A stretch of DNA of 64,000 nt from Podarcis raffonei (GCF_027172205.1 NC_070603.1:6188501-6252500), one strand, 5' to 3'. Shown: positions 1 through 11,270, numbered from the stretch's first letter. Notes: generated by a model not told the origin, from the sequence alone. Program-made: numbers and translations.

Positions 1-640
1 AGCTGTGGCGGACTGTGCCCGGTCCATGGCCTCGTCTCTTGTAAGAATCCAGGCCTGGATATTGTGATGGTCCCAAGATGACAGCGTGTCAAGATCTGGG
101 AGGGAGTAGCGTGCCGTGATAATCTCCATGGCCTTGGACCATTTGTTGTTAAAAGCACAAGTTAAAAAGGCTTGCCTGGCTAGTAGGGAGCCTGGGGCTT
201 TGATTAATTTACAATAAAAACTAATTATTCTAATGTGGGCTCTCGCAACAATAGAGGGGAGGCCCAGTTCTGTTCTTAACTGTGCAGCAACCGAGCCCCT
301 GGGGAGGCCCAGTAACTTTCGTGCAAAAGAGTTTTGTAGAATCTCGAGCCGTTGTAGTGTTTTTAAATTCCACCCCCAGATTTCAACCCCATACAGTAAC
401 ATCGGGAGGACTTTGCTGATAAATGCTTTTCTGATTGGAGGAACCAACTGGCCGCCTTTTGCATAGAAGAATTTCTCCAAGGCTTTGATGGTTCTACGGG
501 CAGCCAGGATGGTCATATTTAGGTGAGCTGACCAACTAAGCCCATGCTGAAAAGTGATGCCCAAATACTTGAATGCTGAACAATATTCAATAGAGTGGCC
601 CTCAAAATTCCAGAATGGCTTCCGAGTTTTCGTGCCAAAA
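1..640 (-). mobile_element. Non-LTR LINE fragment, 3-prime part of ORF (Vingi/I-group-like)
   Basis: Read on the minus strand this stretch encodes the region after the reverse transcriptase, with pieces such as GLSWSAHLNM, KGGQLVPPIRKAFISKV, LLYGVEIWGWNLKTLQ and ARKLLGLPRGSVAAQLRTEL. The same layout (LGxxxxxxxxWxxH, LxxxLYGxxxW, FxRxLLxLP) occurs in the LINE at 3180-5147, so the two belong to related families. The fragment runs off the left edge, and its 3-prime end lies around 600-640. Clade assignment to Vingi or I-group is by general resemblance only; R4 is an alternative. Confidence 0.6.
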
Positions 641-785
641 GTAAGAATTTTGTATTATGAAAAAGCTTGAATAAAGCATTGTTAAATGACTAAGCAATTG
701 GTAGCCATCAAAGCTTGAAGTCCTTTTCCTGCTGCCCAGCAGTTCTCCCATTCCTGACTGGGTGGCTCCAGGTGGAGGGATATAC

Positions 786-916
786 CGTATTTTTTGCACC
801 ATAACACTCACTTTTTTCCTCCTAGAAAGTAAGCGGAAATGTCTGTGCGTGTTATGGAAGGAATGCCTATGGGTGGCATGCCTACGGATTTTCCTCCTCT
901 AAAAACTACGTGCGTG
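786..916 (-). mobile_element. Truncated mariner-type MITE (CCGTATTTTT ends)
   Basis: Starts with CCGTATTTTTTGCACC after TA and matches the reverse complement of the complete element at 1908-2076, covering its right terminal repeat and most of the interior. The other end is missing. Confidence 0.6.
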
Positions 917-1191
917 TTGCATATATGTGTAAGCCATATATCATAGAGACACCACGGTCTCTACTGTGCCTCATTTCAAGGAAACCAAATCCTGGGTGAG
1001 CCCCTAGAATCTCACACCGCTCAGAGTTTGGGGTGGAAGGCAACAATATCAGCTGATGAGACCAGGGATTGAATGGGCTAAATGTTAAGAAAATCACGTA
1101 CGTTTGTTAACTAACCAGAGGTGCAGGAGGGGGCTGCTAAATCTTTTAAACCGTTTGATTCCATAATAAGAGGGCGCTTAGGTAATGGTGT

Positions 1192-1554
1192 AGGGGACGC
1201 GTGTGGCGCTGTGGGTAAAAGCCTCAGCGCCTAGGACTTGCCGATCGCATGGTCGGCGGTTCGAATCCCCGTGGCGGGGTGCGCTCCCGTCGTTCGGTCC
1301 CAGCGCCTGCCAACCTAGCAGTTCGAAAGCACCCCCGGGTGCAAGTAGATAAATAGGTACCGCTTTATAGCGGGAAGGTAAACGGCGTTCCGTGTGCTGC
1401 GCTGGCTCGCCAGATGCAGCTTGTCACGCTGGCCACGTGACCCGGAAGTCTCTGCAGACAGCGCTGGCTCCTGGCCTATAGAGTGAGATGAACGCACAAC
1501 CCTAGAGTCTGGCAAGACTGGCCCGTACGGGCAGGGGTACCTTTACCTTTACCT
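1192..1554 (+). mobile_element. Sauria SINE (tRNA-derived, BovB-type tail)
   Basis: Carries a tRNA-like head (GTGGCGCTGTGGGTAAAAGC ... GGTTCGAATCCC as A and B boxes), the lizard-specific body (GCAAGTAGATAAATAGG, GGGAAGGTAAACGGCGTT, CACGTGACCCGGAAG) and the CCTTTACCTTTACCTTT tail shared with BovB LINEs. It is flanked by a 14-bp target-site duplication, TTAGGTAATGGTGT, at 1178-1191 and 1555-1568. Known as a Sauria SINE, mobilised by BovB in squamates. Confidence 0.92.
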
Positions 1555-1568
1555 TTAGGTAATGGTGT

Positions 1569-1905
1569 GATTTCCACTATATGTTCCCTCTTATTAAAAC
1601 TCCAATTTTCTCCCCTCTCCTCACTGAAAACAGTCTGGGAGACAGTCTGTATCTGCCACCATCTGGGACAACACCCTGAAGTTAGTGCAGCGACATCGTT
1701 TAACCCTGGTGCGATTGGCCCAAATAATTAGATGTTCCCCTCTGCGATGAAGGGGGTGTCTTGACAGGGGAACTTACTTGTACATGTGTTGGAACTGCAA
1801 ATTTGCCAATTAATTTTTGTTTATTTTCAAATTTATAGTGCATCAAAACCAAATTGATTAATTTAAAACAAATTTTTCAAAACTGGTTTCCCAGACTCTC
1901 AGATA
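1569..1905. other. Unassigned AT-rich intergenic sequence
   Basis: No coding frame, tRNA or recognisable repeat consensus seen between the SINE and the MITE at 1908. Confidence 0.4.
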
Positions 1906-1907
1906 TA

Positions 1908-2076
1908 CCGTATTTTTCGCTCTATAACACGCACCCAACCATAACACGCACGTAGTTTTTAGAGGAGGAAAATCCGTTGGCATGCCACCCATAGGCATTC
2001 CTTCCATAACACGCACAGACATTTCCGCTTACTTTCTAGGAGGAAAAAAGTGAGTGTTATGGTGCAAAAAATACGG
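1908..2076. mobile_element. Complete mariner-type MITE, 169 bp
   Basis: Terminal inverted repeats CCGTATTTTTCGC and GCAAAAAATACGG, flanked by TA on both sides (1906-1907 and 2077-2078). No coding capacity. TA target choice fits Tc1/mariner. A related but larger composite element lies at 5708-6788. Confidence 0.75.
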
Positions 2077-2078
2077 TA

Positions 2079-2698
2079 ATCCAATTTTCCCCCTTTTACA
2101 TATTGCTTATTTTACAAATTTATCTCCAATTAACATCTTCTTTTTAAGCAAATTCCTCATTCCTCAGCTGTCCACTTACCAACTCCTTCAAATAGATAAA
2201 CTTGCTTGACCGCAAATTTTTACCTAAGTTCTGGAGATGAGTTTTACACACACAAAATCTGAGACTGTAGGAAGATGAGTTAACCTCAGATGCCCAACTA
2301 TGTTGGTTATCAATATTTGAAGATGGCAATACATCATTAGTGAACAAAACTGTTATATTTGCTGGTTGCAGCCAGACTGACCATCTGGTAGGGATGGAGA
2401 AATATGAGGCTTTCCCCTTAACATCTGGTTTAATAAATCCCTGCATATTGCAGTTTCAGGGGGGAAATGACTCATTTGATACATGTTTCTGTCGCACAGC
2501 GTAAATTAATAATGCAGAGTCTTCTTCAGTAAAGGAATAAAAGCTTTACTGAGTTAAAATAAACTTGTTTGCCAATAACACCATAGTGAACAGAAGATTC
2601 AACTAGCTTCAGAGCATACAGAGTTTCCACTGAGCACAGGCTTTACAGAGCACAGGCTCCACACAGACATTAAGTCACTGAGTCTGCCTGCAAGCAGA
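2079..2698. other. Unassigned intergenic sequence
   Basis: No gene or classified repeat recognised. Short open frames on the minus strand have no family features. Confidence 0.4.
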
Positions 2699-2700
2699 TA

Positions 2701-2921
2701 GTCATACCTCAGGTTGAAGTAGCTTCCGGATAAGTCTTTTCAGGTTGTGCGCTGCGGCGACCCGGAAGTAACGGAGCACATTACTTCTGGGTTTTGCTGC
2801 TTGCGCATGCGCAGACGTTCAAAATGACGGCAAATCACGACGTGCGGACATGGGTTGCCTTCGCTTCTGGATGTGAAAGGGGCTCCGGAACGGATCCTGT
2901 TCACATCCAGAGGTACCACTG
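2701..2921. mobile_element. pogo/Tigger-like MITE
   Basis: Right end AGGTACCACTG followed by TA, left end GTCATACCTC preceded by TA. The interior (GCTTGCGCATGCGCAGA, GGGCTCCGGAACGGATCC) matches the elements at 32527-32782 and 55974-56229. No transposase. Confidence 0.65.
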
Positions 2922-3179
2922 TACAATACGTATACAGAGAATGAGTCATCCTCAAGATGAGTCACAGTGATTCAGCATGCTAAATGATTTTGCAGCTTTA
3001 CAATATTTCACAACATTTCTAGACTCCTTTGCTGCTTCTGCTCTCAAATACCTTTGCCACACGACAGTTTCAGGATGCACTGCTAAACCAATGGATTATG
3101 TCACTATATAGGGGATGTTTTTGATGTCTATAAAAAACGCTGGAGCGATCCCACCACAATTGATTTTATTTAGTACCAA

Positions 3180-5147
3180 TATCTACAAAAAAGGCCCTCC
3201 CGGTGACCCAGGGAATTATCGGAATATCAGTCTGCTATCGTCCATTGGGAAAATATATGCCCGTTTTTTGCTGGCAAGGTTGATGAAGTGGTCAGTTGAG
3301 GCTGACCTGATTGGACATGAGCAAGCTGGATTTAGATTAAATCAATCCACAACAGACCAGGCAATTATTCTTTATCACTTAGCCCGGAAATACTCGACAC
3401 CTCGACGGGGCCAACTTTGCGCAGCTTTCATAGATTTGAAAGCTGCGTTTGATAGTATTCCGAGGAAATTACTATGGGATAAACTTGCCTGTTGGGGAAT
3501 AGATAGAAGGCTCCTGTGGCTTATCTCCCAACTTCATGCCGGGTCCGTGACCAGGGTGAGATTATCCCCTGCTGGAGACCTGACTAACCCAGTGCCAGTA
3601 AATAAGGGTGTACGCCAGGGTTGTATTTTAGCGCCTCTTCTTTTTAACTTATTTATCAGTGAAATGAGGAACCCATTAGCTGTCTCACAAAAATTTATCC
3701 ACTCACCTCGTATAGCAGATTACCGTTGTCCTTTACTTCTCTACGCAGATGATGCGGTACTACTCTCTTACTCCAGAGTGGGTTTAAGGAGGGCACTGAA
3801 GATTTTCGCGACATATTGCCATTCTAATCATCTGTCTATCAACCACACCGTCCAAAGTACTGATATTTTCAAGGAGTCGAAAACTTTATTCATGGAAACT
3901 GGAGGGCACGAAAATCGAACAAGTACATAAATTTAAATATTTAGGAATTTATTTTCAATATAATTTAGGCTGGAAAGCGCATGTTGAATATCTTCAAAAC
4001 AAGACAAAAGCCCTATCACACTCCCTCCTCCGTTTTTTCTACTCTGAGGGGGCCTTATTCATCCCTGCGGCCTTGAAAGTGTTTAGCATCAAAGTGTTGG
4101 CCACAATGGCCTATGCTGCACCTTTATGGGCTGCCTTTACAAACCTCTCACCTTTAGAGTCACTTCAAAGCCAATTCTTACGCCGACTTCTAAAATTACC
4201 AACATGCGTAAGTAATGCGGCTATTCGCTTAGAAATGAAGATCCCCTCAGTGGAGCTAGTTATATGGAGGAGAGTCTTGATTTATTGGATATCCCTATGG
4301 CATAAACTCCCGAACCACTATCTCATTCAATGCATGTGGCGAGATGACTTCACAAATTTGTGGTCAGGAAAAATCCATGCCAAATTGCTGTCCTATGAGA
4401 TCTCGCCCACTGAATTGCTCAAACTGGATCTAAATGTGGCTAAAAGGTGTATAAATCAAAGGCTGGATGATGTGGAGCTATACCAAAATTTCGTAGCTGG
4501 TGGTGGAGCCTGCTCGCCGTTAAATTTCGGCATAACCCCTATTTACCGCGCTCCGTCCTACTTAACTTCGCTTATGACCGCGTCTCATCGATATGCCTTC
4601 ATTAGAGCTAGGTTCAATGTCTTTCCAACAAATGTGCTGAGACATAGATTCACTAAGGGCCAAGTCCCTTCAATGTGTGCTTGTGAAATGAAAACATCTG
4701 AATCTCTACATCATGTTATGTTTATCTGCCCTTTGTACAGTTCAGCCCGTGCTAGTATACTAAACTCCATAATCCAGCCTATGGCTGACAAACCAGTAGA
4801 CCTACAGCTTGCCTGGGTTCTTCAAGATGTGGATCCTTATATTACCCTACAGGTTGCTAAATTCCTAACAGCCGTCCTCTCGTACAAGAGACGGAATGGA
4901 ATGTTAGCTGATTATTGATGGTTATAAGAATTTTCTATAATGACATCAGATATTGATTTTAGTGTAGTGCCTAAAATTTTTAATCTTAGTCTTAAACTTT
5001 TTTTTTATGAACGGCTAATATCTGTCCTTGTGAGTTGTGAACTGTGTTATACTACTTGTGGTTTGTATGAGCCCGCTGTTTTATTTGATTTGTTTTGTTG
5101 TGTTTCATGATGGGCGTAAAGCCGAATAAACATTTGATTTGATTTGA
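3180..5147 (+). mobile_element. 5-prime truncated LINE with RT domain and 15-bp TSD (Vingi/I-group-like)
   Basis: A 2-kb insertion flanked by the 15-bp direct repeat TTTATTTAGTACCAA (3165-3179 and 5148-5162). The empty site is visible at about 43160, where the paralogous flank lacks it. It encodes a reverse transcriptase with GNYRNISLLSSIGKI, AAFIDLKAAFDSIP, GVRQGCILAPLLFNLF and LLYADDAVLL (catalytic YADD), then a C-terminal region (MAYAAPLWAAF, LRRLLKLPTCVS, CACEMKTSESLHHVMFICP). The frame shifts once, around 3880-3900, between the RT part and the C-terminal part (4073-4918). The 3-prime end is a run of GATTT repeats instead of poly(A). The endonuclease is missing. Clade is uncertain (Vingi, I or R4). 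Confidence 0.82.
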
Positions 5148-5162
5148 TTTATTTAGTACCAA

Positions 5163-5705
5163 ATAAATGTGAATACTCATTACTATTAGCCCTCTTTGCT
5201 TCCATGAAAATAAAATTCCAATTTTCTTGATCAATCTTGGATTGAACCCTCCTATGTTTCAAAGTAATATCTAATTATGAATGGTGGATCTATAATAGTA
5301 AGTTGCCTCTTGGTTCTTTACTTTGTTGTATTGTATGTTTTGATTATTCTATAGTCGCTATTTTAAAACAACAACAACCCTATATTGCTTGAGCTGGTTT
5401 AGGCCAAATGTGGCTCATCACGAAGTCAGCGATGGACGTTGGAAAGTAAGAGGCAGGAATGTACAAGAACTTTGCATCCCAGCCTGGAGAGTAGCGAGTG
5501 CGAGGGCAGCAGGATGACAGGGCATGTTCTATGCAGTCGGTGACCAGGTGAAGGTTGTCGCTGCCAGCCTTTTGGAAATATTTGCTTATTTTGCAACCTG
5601 TTTGTGAAGCAAAAGAAACATTATCCTCGCAATAGCCTAGGTGGCACCTAGAATCTTTTGGAAGCTGAAGGTATAGATTAGCTACATAAAATGATGTACC
5701 AATGG
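5163..5705. repeat. Segmental duplicate of 43165-43740 (RDH16-like exon 4 with flanks)
   Basis: Closely matches 43165-43740 in the same orientation, covering sequence downstream of the stop, the whole last exon and about 100 bp of the preceding intron. Homology stops at the MITE that begins at 5708. It shows that the 3-prime end of an RDH16-like gene was copied here. Confidence 0.85.
5380..5597 (-). pseudogene. Orphan last exon (exon 4) of an RDH16-like gene
   Basis: A 218-nt exon, the same length as exon 4 of genes A and C, preceded by a CAG acceptor (5598-5600) and ending in TAG (5380-5382). In the gene's phase it reads without a stop: [39 protein letters not shown], ending WPKPAQAI. It differs from gene C exon 4 at very few codons (K for E early on, S for T in HALSSC). 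This part of the SDR forms the C-terminal helix and substrate lid. No exon 1, 2 or 3 on the minus strand lies between here and 13 kb, so it cannot make an enzyme by itself. Use as an alternative 3-prime exon of a distant gene is possible but unsupported. Confidence 0.85.
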
Positions 5706-5707
5706 TA

Positions 5708-6788
5708 CCGTATTTTTTGCTTTATAGGACGCACCCAACCATAGGACTCACCTTGTTTTAGAGGGGGAGAACAAGAAATCCCCCCCCTCTGCTCAGCACC
5801 CCTTCAGCGAAGTGGCAGGAGATATGGAGCCCCTTTCATTTCTCCTCCCGTGTGATGGCCTGGGAATCTGATTCAGAGGCTGAACCTGAGGAATCCCAGC
5901 CTGCACAGGAATCCCCGCCTCCAGGGCCGGCTGAGCTAGGGCAGGGGCTTGAACCTGAAGGGCCTTCACCTGTGCTGGATCCTCAGGAGCAGACACCAGC
6001 TGAATCTGCTCTGGCTCTGGGGGTGATCGAGGACCCATTGCCTGCAGGTGCTCCTCTCCCAGCCCTGTCAGGGGAAGGTGAGGTTGCCTCTGGGTCCAGT
6101 AACCCTCCAGCCTTTCCTGAACTGGAGAGGCTCAAGGCAGAGAGGCGGAGGGAACTAGGTTCTCGCAGGAGGAGTGCTCGCCTCCAGGCCAGGAGAGGTG
6201 AGTCACCTGTGGACCGGGGCCGCCCTATGCCTCAGAAGAGATAAAGACCAGCCCGCCCAGTCCCAGGTTGCGGGAGCAACATCGTTGGTTACCTATTCCA
6301 CCTGGCACCCTGTCCTGCTTTCCGCCAGAGTTCCTGACCATGCCCGATTCCCTGCCTTGGACCCCGCTTCAGCCTTGGATCGGACACGGACCACACCGCA
6401 CGGTAACCCCCCTGGGACCAGCACATCCTGCTTTGCTGAAGGGGCGCTGCGTAGCTCTCCCTCTCTGCTGAAGCCAGGAGAGTCTTGCTCTCCCGGCTTC
6501 ATCAAAAGGAACCCAAAGCTTTCGGAGAGCAGCGTGAGTTCCCACTGCGCTCCAAAGGCTTCAGGTGGCTATCCCTGAAGCCTGGAGAGTGAGAGGGGTC
6601 GGTGCGCACTGACCCCTATCGCTCTCCAGGCTTCAGTGAAAGCAACGCAAAGCCTCCAGAGCGCGGAGGGAGCACTCTCTCTGAGCTTTGGAGGCTTCGC
6701 GTTGCTATCGCTGAAGCCAAGGAGCCTGCATTCGCTCCATAGGACACGCACATATTTCTCCTTAATTTTTGGAGGGGAAAAGTATTTA
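5708..6788 (+). mobile_element. Composite mariner-type MITE with internal foreign insert
   Basis: Begins after TA with CCGTATTTTTTGC and the TATAGGACGCACCCAACC segment. The right part (about 6425-6788) has repeated GCTTCAGTGAAAGCAACGC / GGAGGCTTCGCGTTGC motifs in both orientations and a second CGCTCCATAGGACACGCAC segment. About 570 bp of unrelated GC-rich sequence lies in the middle (see 5850-6424). Probably two nested or concatenated copies; exact ends are uncertain. Confidence 0.55.
5850..6424 (+). other. Unclassified GC-rich insert with a 130-codon open frame
   Basis: From 5852 to 6244 a frame encodes a polypeptide that is acidic and Pro/Glu-rich (SDSEAEPEESQPAQESPPPG) and then strongly basic near the end (RRELGSRRRSARLQARRG). 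It looks like the low-complexity tail of a retroelement polyprotein or a solo terminal repeat, but I recognise no domain. Composition differs sharply from the AT-rich surroundings. No host gene is claimed. Confidence 0.35.
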
Positions 6789-6954
6789 AAATCCATATTG
6801 TCAGGAAAGCATTGTTTAATGTCTGGACAAGATATAAGGACCTACTTGAAAATAAAACCCCAAGGTGGTTGTCACCGATGGAAGCGAAGGCTCAGAAAAA
6901 GCTCAATATGGAGGCCAAATGGCCGAAATATTGGGAAATTTTGGAACAAGAGGG
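6789..6954 (+). mobile_element. L1 ORF2 fragment
   Basis: Encodes IVRKALFNVWTRYKDLLE and KKLNMEAKWPKYWEILEQE, the same peptides as the intact L1s at 26.6-28.3 kb and 48.5-49.8 kb. Only about 165 bp remain, wedged between the MITE composite and the copia fossil. Confidence 0.8.
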
Positions 6955-8963
6955 ACAGTCTCAGTCCTTTCTTTGCAATCTGTGAAACACTCAGCAGATT
7001 GAACTTCAATTCAGGAACCAAATAAACATTGTTTATAGTCAAGTTCAGACTCTTAAGATACACAGTCCCTACGCCGGTCGCTTCCAGCTCCTGACCGTTG
7101 GCCTGTTTCACAGCGAAGCTTTGCTTCTTAAACGATGAAAAGAGTCCTCTGTGTGGGGACATATGAACGGTACATCCAGTGTCGATAATAAATGCGTTCC
7201 CAACATCTGGCGTGGTTCCTTTCGCCATCATAGCCTTTGCAGGTTTCACCATAGGCTTGGTATGACCTTTGCCTGACGCTTCAGGCTTTGCTGAGCGGCC
7301 CTTAGCTCCTTTCGGCTGACGTGGCTTCTTACAGTTCCGCTGAAGATGCCCAGCCTGTCCGCAATTGTAACATCGGACAACGTTCAAAGCTAGAGCTTTC
7401 TCTCCAGTAGCCTCATCTGCGGGGGAATTAGAACTCCGTTCCTCCCTCCCCCTGTCCTTTTCTTCCAGTGCAGCAAGTCTGTCGTGTTCATTCAGAACGA
7501 CGGCACACACCCTTTCCGCGGTCAAATCTTGAGCGGGGAGGGAACCAAGCTGACTGGCAACCGTTTTGTAAGTCCGATTTAGGCTGTTGATCATCATGAA
7601 GCAAAACACTTCCTCCTGCAGACGGAAATTGCGTTCCACCATCTGCTGGCGCAGATATTTCATCTCCGTCAGGTGCGCTTGAACATCTCCATCAGGCGCA
7701 AGCCTCAGATTGGTCAGCTTCTCAAAATACAGCAACGCTGAAGAACCAGCATCCCTCTGATGTGTTCTACGCAGCATTTCCCAAATTTCCCGTGCATATT
7801 CCAAACCCTGAATATGCACCAATTGGTCATCCGACACACACAGAATTATAGCCGTTCTGGCTTTCAGATTCTGTGACTCCCAACCTCGTGTTGGAGCTGC
7901 AGGGATGGGGTTCTCAATCACGTCAAAGATCCTCTGATTCTGCAGCAGGGCCTTCATCTTTATAGACCAAGATGAATAATTGTCATTAGTCAGGGGAGGT
8001 GGATAGGGTAACCCTCCCCCCTTCTTGGAATCCATGCTGAATCCAAGGGCCAGCTCTCACTTCCTCAAGCCAGTAAAATCCAAAAGTCCTCTTTTGGCTG
8101 TTTACTGCTTCACTGGCAGGCAAACTTTTGGGCTGTTTTCAAAATCCTTGCACAGCTGCGCAGAATTCAAAACAATTCCTCTTCCCAGGCTCTTTGAGTG
8201 AGCCAGTTGCTTTCCAAGCCTTCTGGCTGTCGTTGCCTAGCAACCTGCTCGGGACGGGAATTTTATCTACCACAGGAATTCCTGGTATGCAAGCTTGCTC
8301 TCAGAGCTTGTTTTTTTTTCCAAACGCAGCTCTCTCGTGAACAGAGAATAATTCTTTCTGTGTTCACTCTCTTTAGCCCGAAATTCAGCATACCTTTTGG
8401 GGCTCCGTTGCCTCTCGGTGTCCAGCTGTCTGTTCAGCTTTTGGCTGCAGGCAGACGCTTTCTTTATCTCCTTAGGTGCAGAGGATGGCAACGATTCATC
8501 GACCTCTCACCTCTCATGCTGATTCTCATGGATCATTTAAACCATCGGCATTGCTACCAGATGTCGAATTCAAGCCAGCAGAGCTAGCGAAGTTCAGAGG
8601 AATTTGGCCACCCTCCAGGTGCCCGGCTTGAATCCTTTTTGACCTCCTGTCTGCGTCTCCCGGCAAGACCTTGGGAGGTCTCCCTCGGCGATTCTTCCCA
8701 ACGTGAAGAAGAACACACCATTCCTCCCCCTCCCATCACCAGGGGGGGAAAAGAGACAGACAGAAATATATCTACATGCTTTTATTCCTGTCTTTCCAGC
8801 AGTACAGAGAAAACATGTCTGTACCCTCTCATCCCAACTGCAGAGAGAGAATAACTCCACCCATGTACTTCCAGTACAGGGTCATGTGCCACTCTGAGCT
8901 AACATCCGGTGCTCAGTGCACTGAACAGACTGTGCCTGGTTCCCACGGCATAGTCCCATAACA
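6955..8963 (-). mobile_element. Ty1/copia retrotransposon fossil (LTR, leader, gag, start of protease)
   Basis: One LTR lies at about 8562-8963 on the minus strand (TGTTATGGGA ... GAATTCGACA, about 400 bp), followed by TGGTAGCAATGCC, which resembles the initiator-Met tRNA primer site used by copia elements. The coding part starts at 8035: a gag of the UBN2 type (NYSSWSIKMKALLQNQRIFD), a CCHC zinc knuckle (CYNCGQAGHLQRNC) and the aspartic protease start (FIIDTGCTVHMSPH). Integrase, reverse transcriptase and the second LTR are absent, so the copy is broken and clearly partial. Long open gag and clean LTR edges suggest moderate age. It lies next to a CR1 element, in the same orientation. Confidence 0.87.
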
Positions 8964-10814
8964 TCCACATCCTGTTTACCATTCCAGCCACCTGGAGCTC
9001 GCTTCTGCATTGCTCCTTTTTCGTAACAGTTTTTGCCCAGTTCTCTAATCTGTCAAGGTCGTTTTGAAGTGTGATCCTGTCCTCTGGGGTGTTAGCCACC
9101 CCTCCCAGTTTGGTGTCATCTGCAAATTTGATCAGGATGCCCTTGAGTCCATCATCCAAGTCGTTGATAAAGATGTTGAATAAGACCGGGCCCAAGACAG
9201 AACCCTGTGGCACCCCACTAGTCACTCTTCTCCAGGATGAAGAGGAACCATTGATGAGCACCCTTTGGGTTCGGTCAGCCAGCCAGTTACAAATCCACTG
9301 AGTGGTAGCATAGTCAAGACCGCATTTTACCAGCTTCTTTACAAGAATATCATGGGGCACCTTGTCAAATGCCTTGCTGAAATCAAGGTAGGCTACATCC
9401 ACTGCGTTCCCTTCATCTACCAGGCTTGTAATTCTGTCAAAAAACGAGATCAGGTTAGTCTGACATGACTTATTTTTCAGAAATCCATGCTGACTATTGG
9501 TGATCACAGCATTCCTTTCTAGGTGCTCACAGACTGTTTGCTTAATGATCTGCTCCAGAATCTTCCCTGGTATTGATGTCAGACTGACTGGGCGGTAATT
9601 ATTTGGGTCCTCTCTTTTCCCCTTTTTGAAAATAGGGACAACATTTGCCCTCCTCCAGTCTGCCGGGACTTCGCCTGTTCTCCAGGAATTCTCAAAGATG
9701 ACTGCCAGTGGTTCTGAGATCACATCTGCCAGTTCTTTTAATACTCTTGGATGCAGTTCATCTGGCCCTGGAGACTTGAATACATCTAAACTAGCCAAGT
9801 ATTCTTGTACTATCTCCTTAGTTATTCTGGGCTGTGTTTCCTCTGCTGAATCATTTGCTCCAAATTCTTCAGGTCGGGCATTGTTTTCTTTATCGGAGAA
9901 GACTGAGGCAAAGAAGGCATTGAGGAGTTCAGCCCTTTCTGTGTCCCCTGTTTGCATTTCACCATCTTCTCCTCTGAGTGACCCCACTGTTCTTCCTTTT
10001 GCTACGAACATACCCATAAAAGCCTTTTTTGTTGCTTTTAACCTCTCTAGCAAGCTTGAGTTCATTCTGTGCTTTAGCTTTTCTGACTTTGTGTCTACAC
10101 ATGCTGGCTATTTGTTTGAATTCCTCTTTGGTGGTTTCCCCCCTTTTCCATTTTTTGTACACATCCTTTTTTAATCTTAACTCAGTTAAAAGTTCTTTAG
10201 ATAGCCACCCTGGCTTCTTTAGGTACCTTCCATGTTTCCGTCTCATTGGTATTGCCTGAAGTTGTGCTTTTACTATCTCCCTCTTAACAAACTCCCAGCC
10301 ATCATGAACTCCCTTTCCTTTTAGTATTACTGTCCATGGGATCTCACCCAGCACTTCCCTAAGTTTTATGAAGTCGGCTTTCTTAAAGTCAAGAAGTTGA
10401 GTCCTAGTATGCTTGGCTGCTCCTTTCCGCTGTATAGTAAACTTCAGAAGAGCATGATCACTTGCGCCTAATGATCCTTCCACTTCTACCCCACTAACCA
10501 GGTCATCAACATTGGTTAGGACCAGATCTAAAATGGATGTTCCTCTTGTTGCTTCTCCCACTTTCTGGACAATGAAGTTGTCTGCAAGGCCAGTGAGGAA
10601 TCTGTTTGACCTTATGCTCTTGACTGAGTTTGACATCCAACAAATATCCGGGTAATTGAAGTCCCCCATTACTACTATCTCCCTTCCTTTTGCATGCTTG
10701 GCCATCTGTTCCAGGAAGGCATCATCTATGTCCTCCGTTTGGCTTGGGGATCTATAGTAAACTCCCACAAGTATTGTTAAGCATCTCCCCAATCTTTGAA
10801 AAGAAAGACTCTAG
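8964..10814 (-). mobile_element. CR1 LINE, endonuclease C-terminus plus reverse transcriptase
   Basis: Minus-strand coding sequence reads first the end of an APE endonuclease (GREIVVMGDFNYPDICW, SILDLVLTNVDDLV, GASDHALLKF; about 10790-9960), then the CR1 reverse transcriptase ([70 protein letters not shown]). The catalytic motif is FADD. The two frames overlap near 9960-10065 with one frame change. The 3-prime end is cut where the copia LTR begins. Confidence 0.92.
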
Positions 10815-10920
10815 CATTCATAGAATCATACAGCTGGAAAGGACCCAAGGGTCATCTTGTTTAACCCCCTGCAATGCAGGAATCTCAGCTAAAGCATCCA
10901 AGACAGCCTGGCCCTTCCAC
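10815..10920 (-). mobile_element. CR1 3-prime UTR fragment
   Basis: TCATAGAATCATACAGCTGG and AACCCCCTGCAATGCAGGAA are the antisense of the 3-prime end of amniote CR1, so this is a separate minus-strand copy ending at about 10815. Confidence 0.75.
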
Positions 10921-11270
10921 CTTGTCTACTGTTTTTGAGGCTCATGGTCCTTCTGACACGAGTGAAGGGAGCGAGGCTTTTGATTCCTCTGGTGCCTTGT
11001 TCTCCCAATTCCAGCCTTCTAGGATCCCAGTACCAGCCAGTCCCAGGGGTCGGCCTAGGAGTATGGGTGCATGATACAGCAGGCATTCCAGTCCGGTTTG
11101 CCCCGGTCGCAGTCTGCACCCCCTGGGCATGGGAGTTGAGGGTCTCAGCTTGCTCAGCATGTGGGGGGGGGGATCTTCTTCCCAGCCACTGGTGAGCCCG
11201 GCCCTCGTCCAGTTAAGGATGCCAAGAAATATTTGTCGCTTCGCCCGCCTGGGGATGGTCCCTTCCTGGT
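10921..11270. other. Unassigned sequence
   Basis: Moderately GC-rich, with no domain or repeat recognised. Includes a poly-G run near 11162-11172. Confidence 0.35.

Noticed and set aside
1192-1300. tRNA gene, because A-box and B-box-like sequences are present
   Set aside because: It is the head of a Sauria SINE with its usual body, BovB-type tail and target duplication; no cloverleaf is formed.
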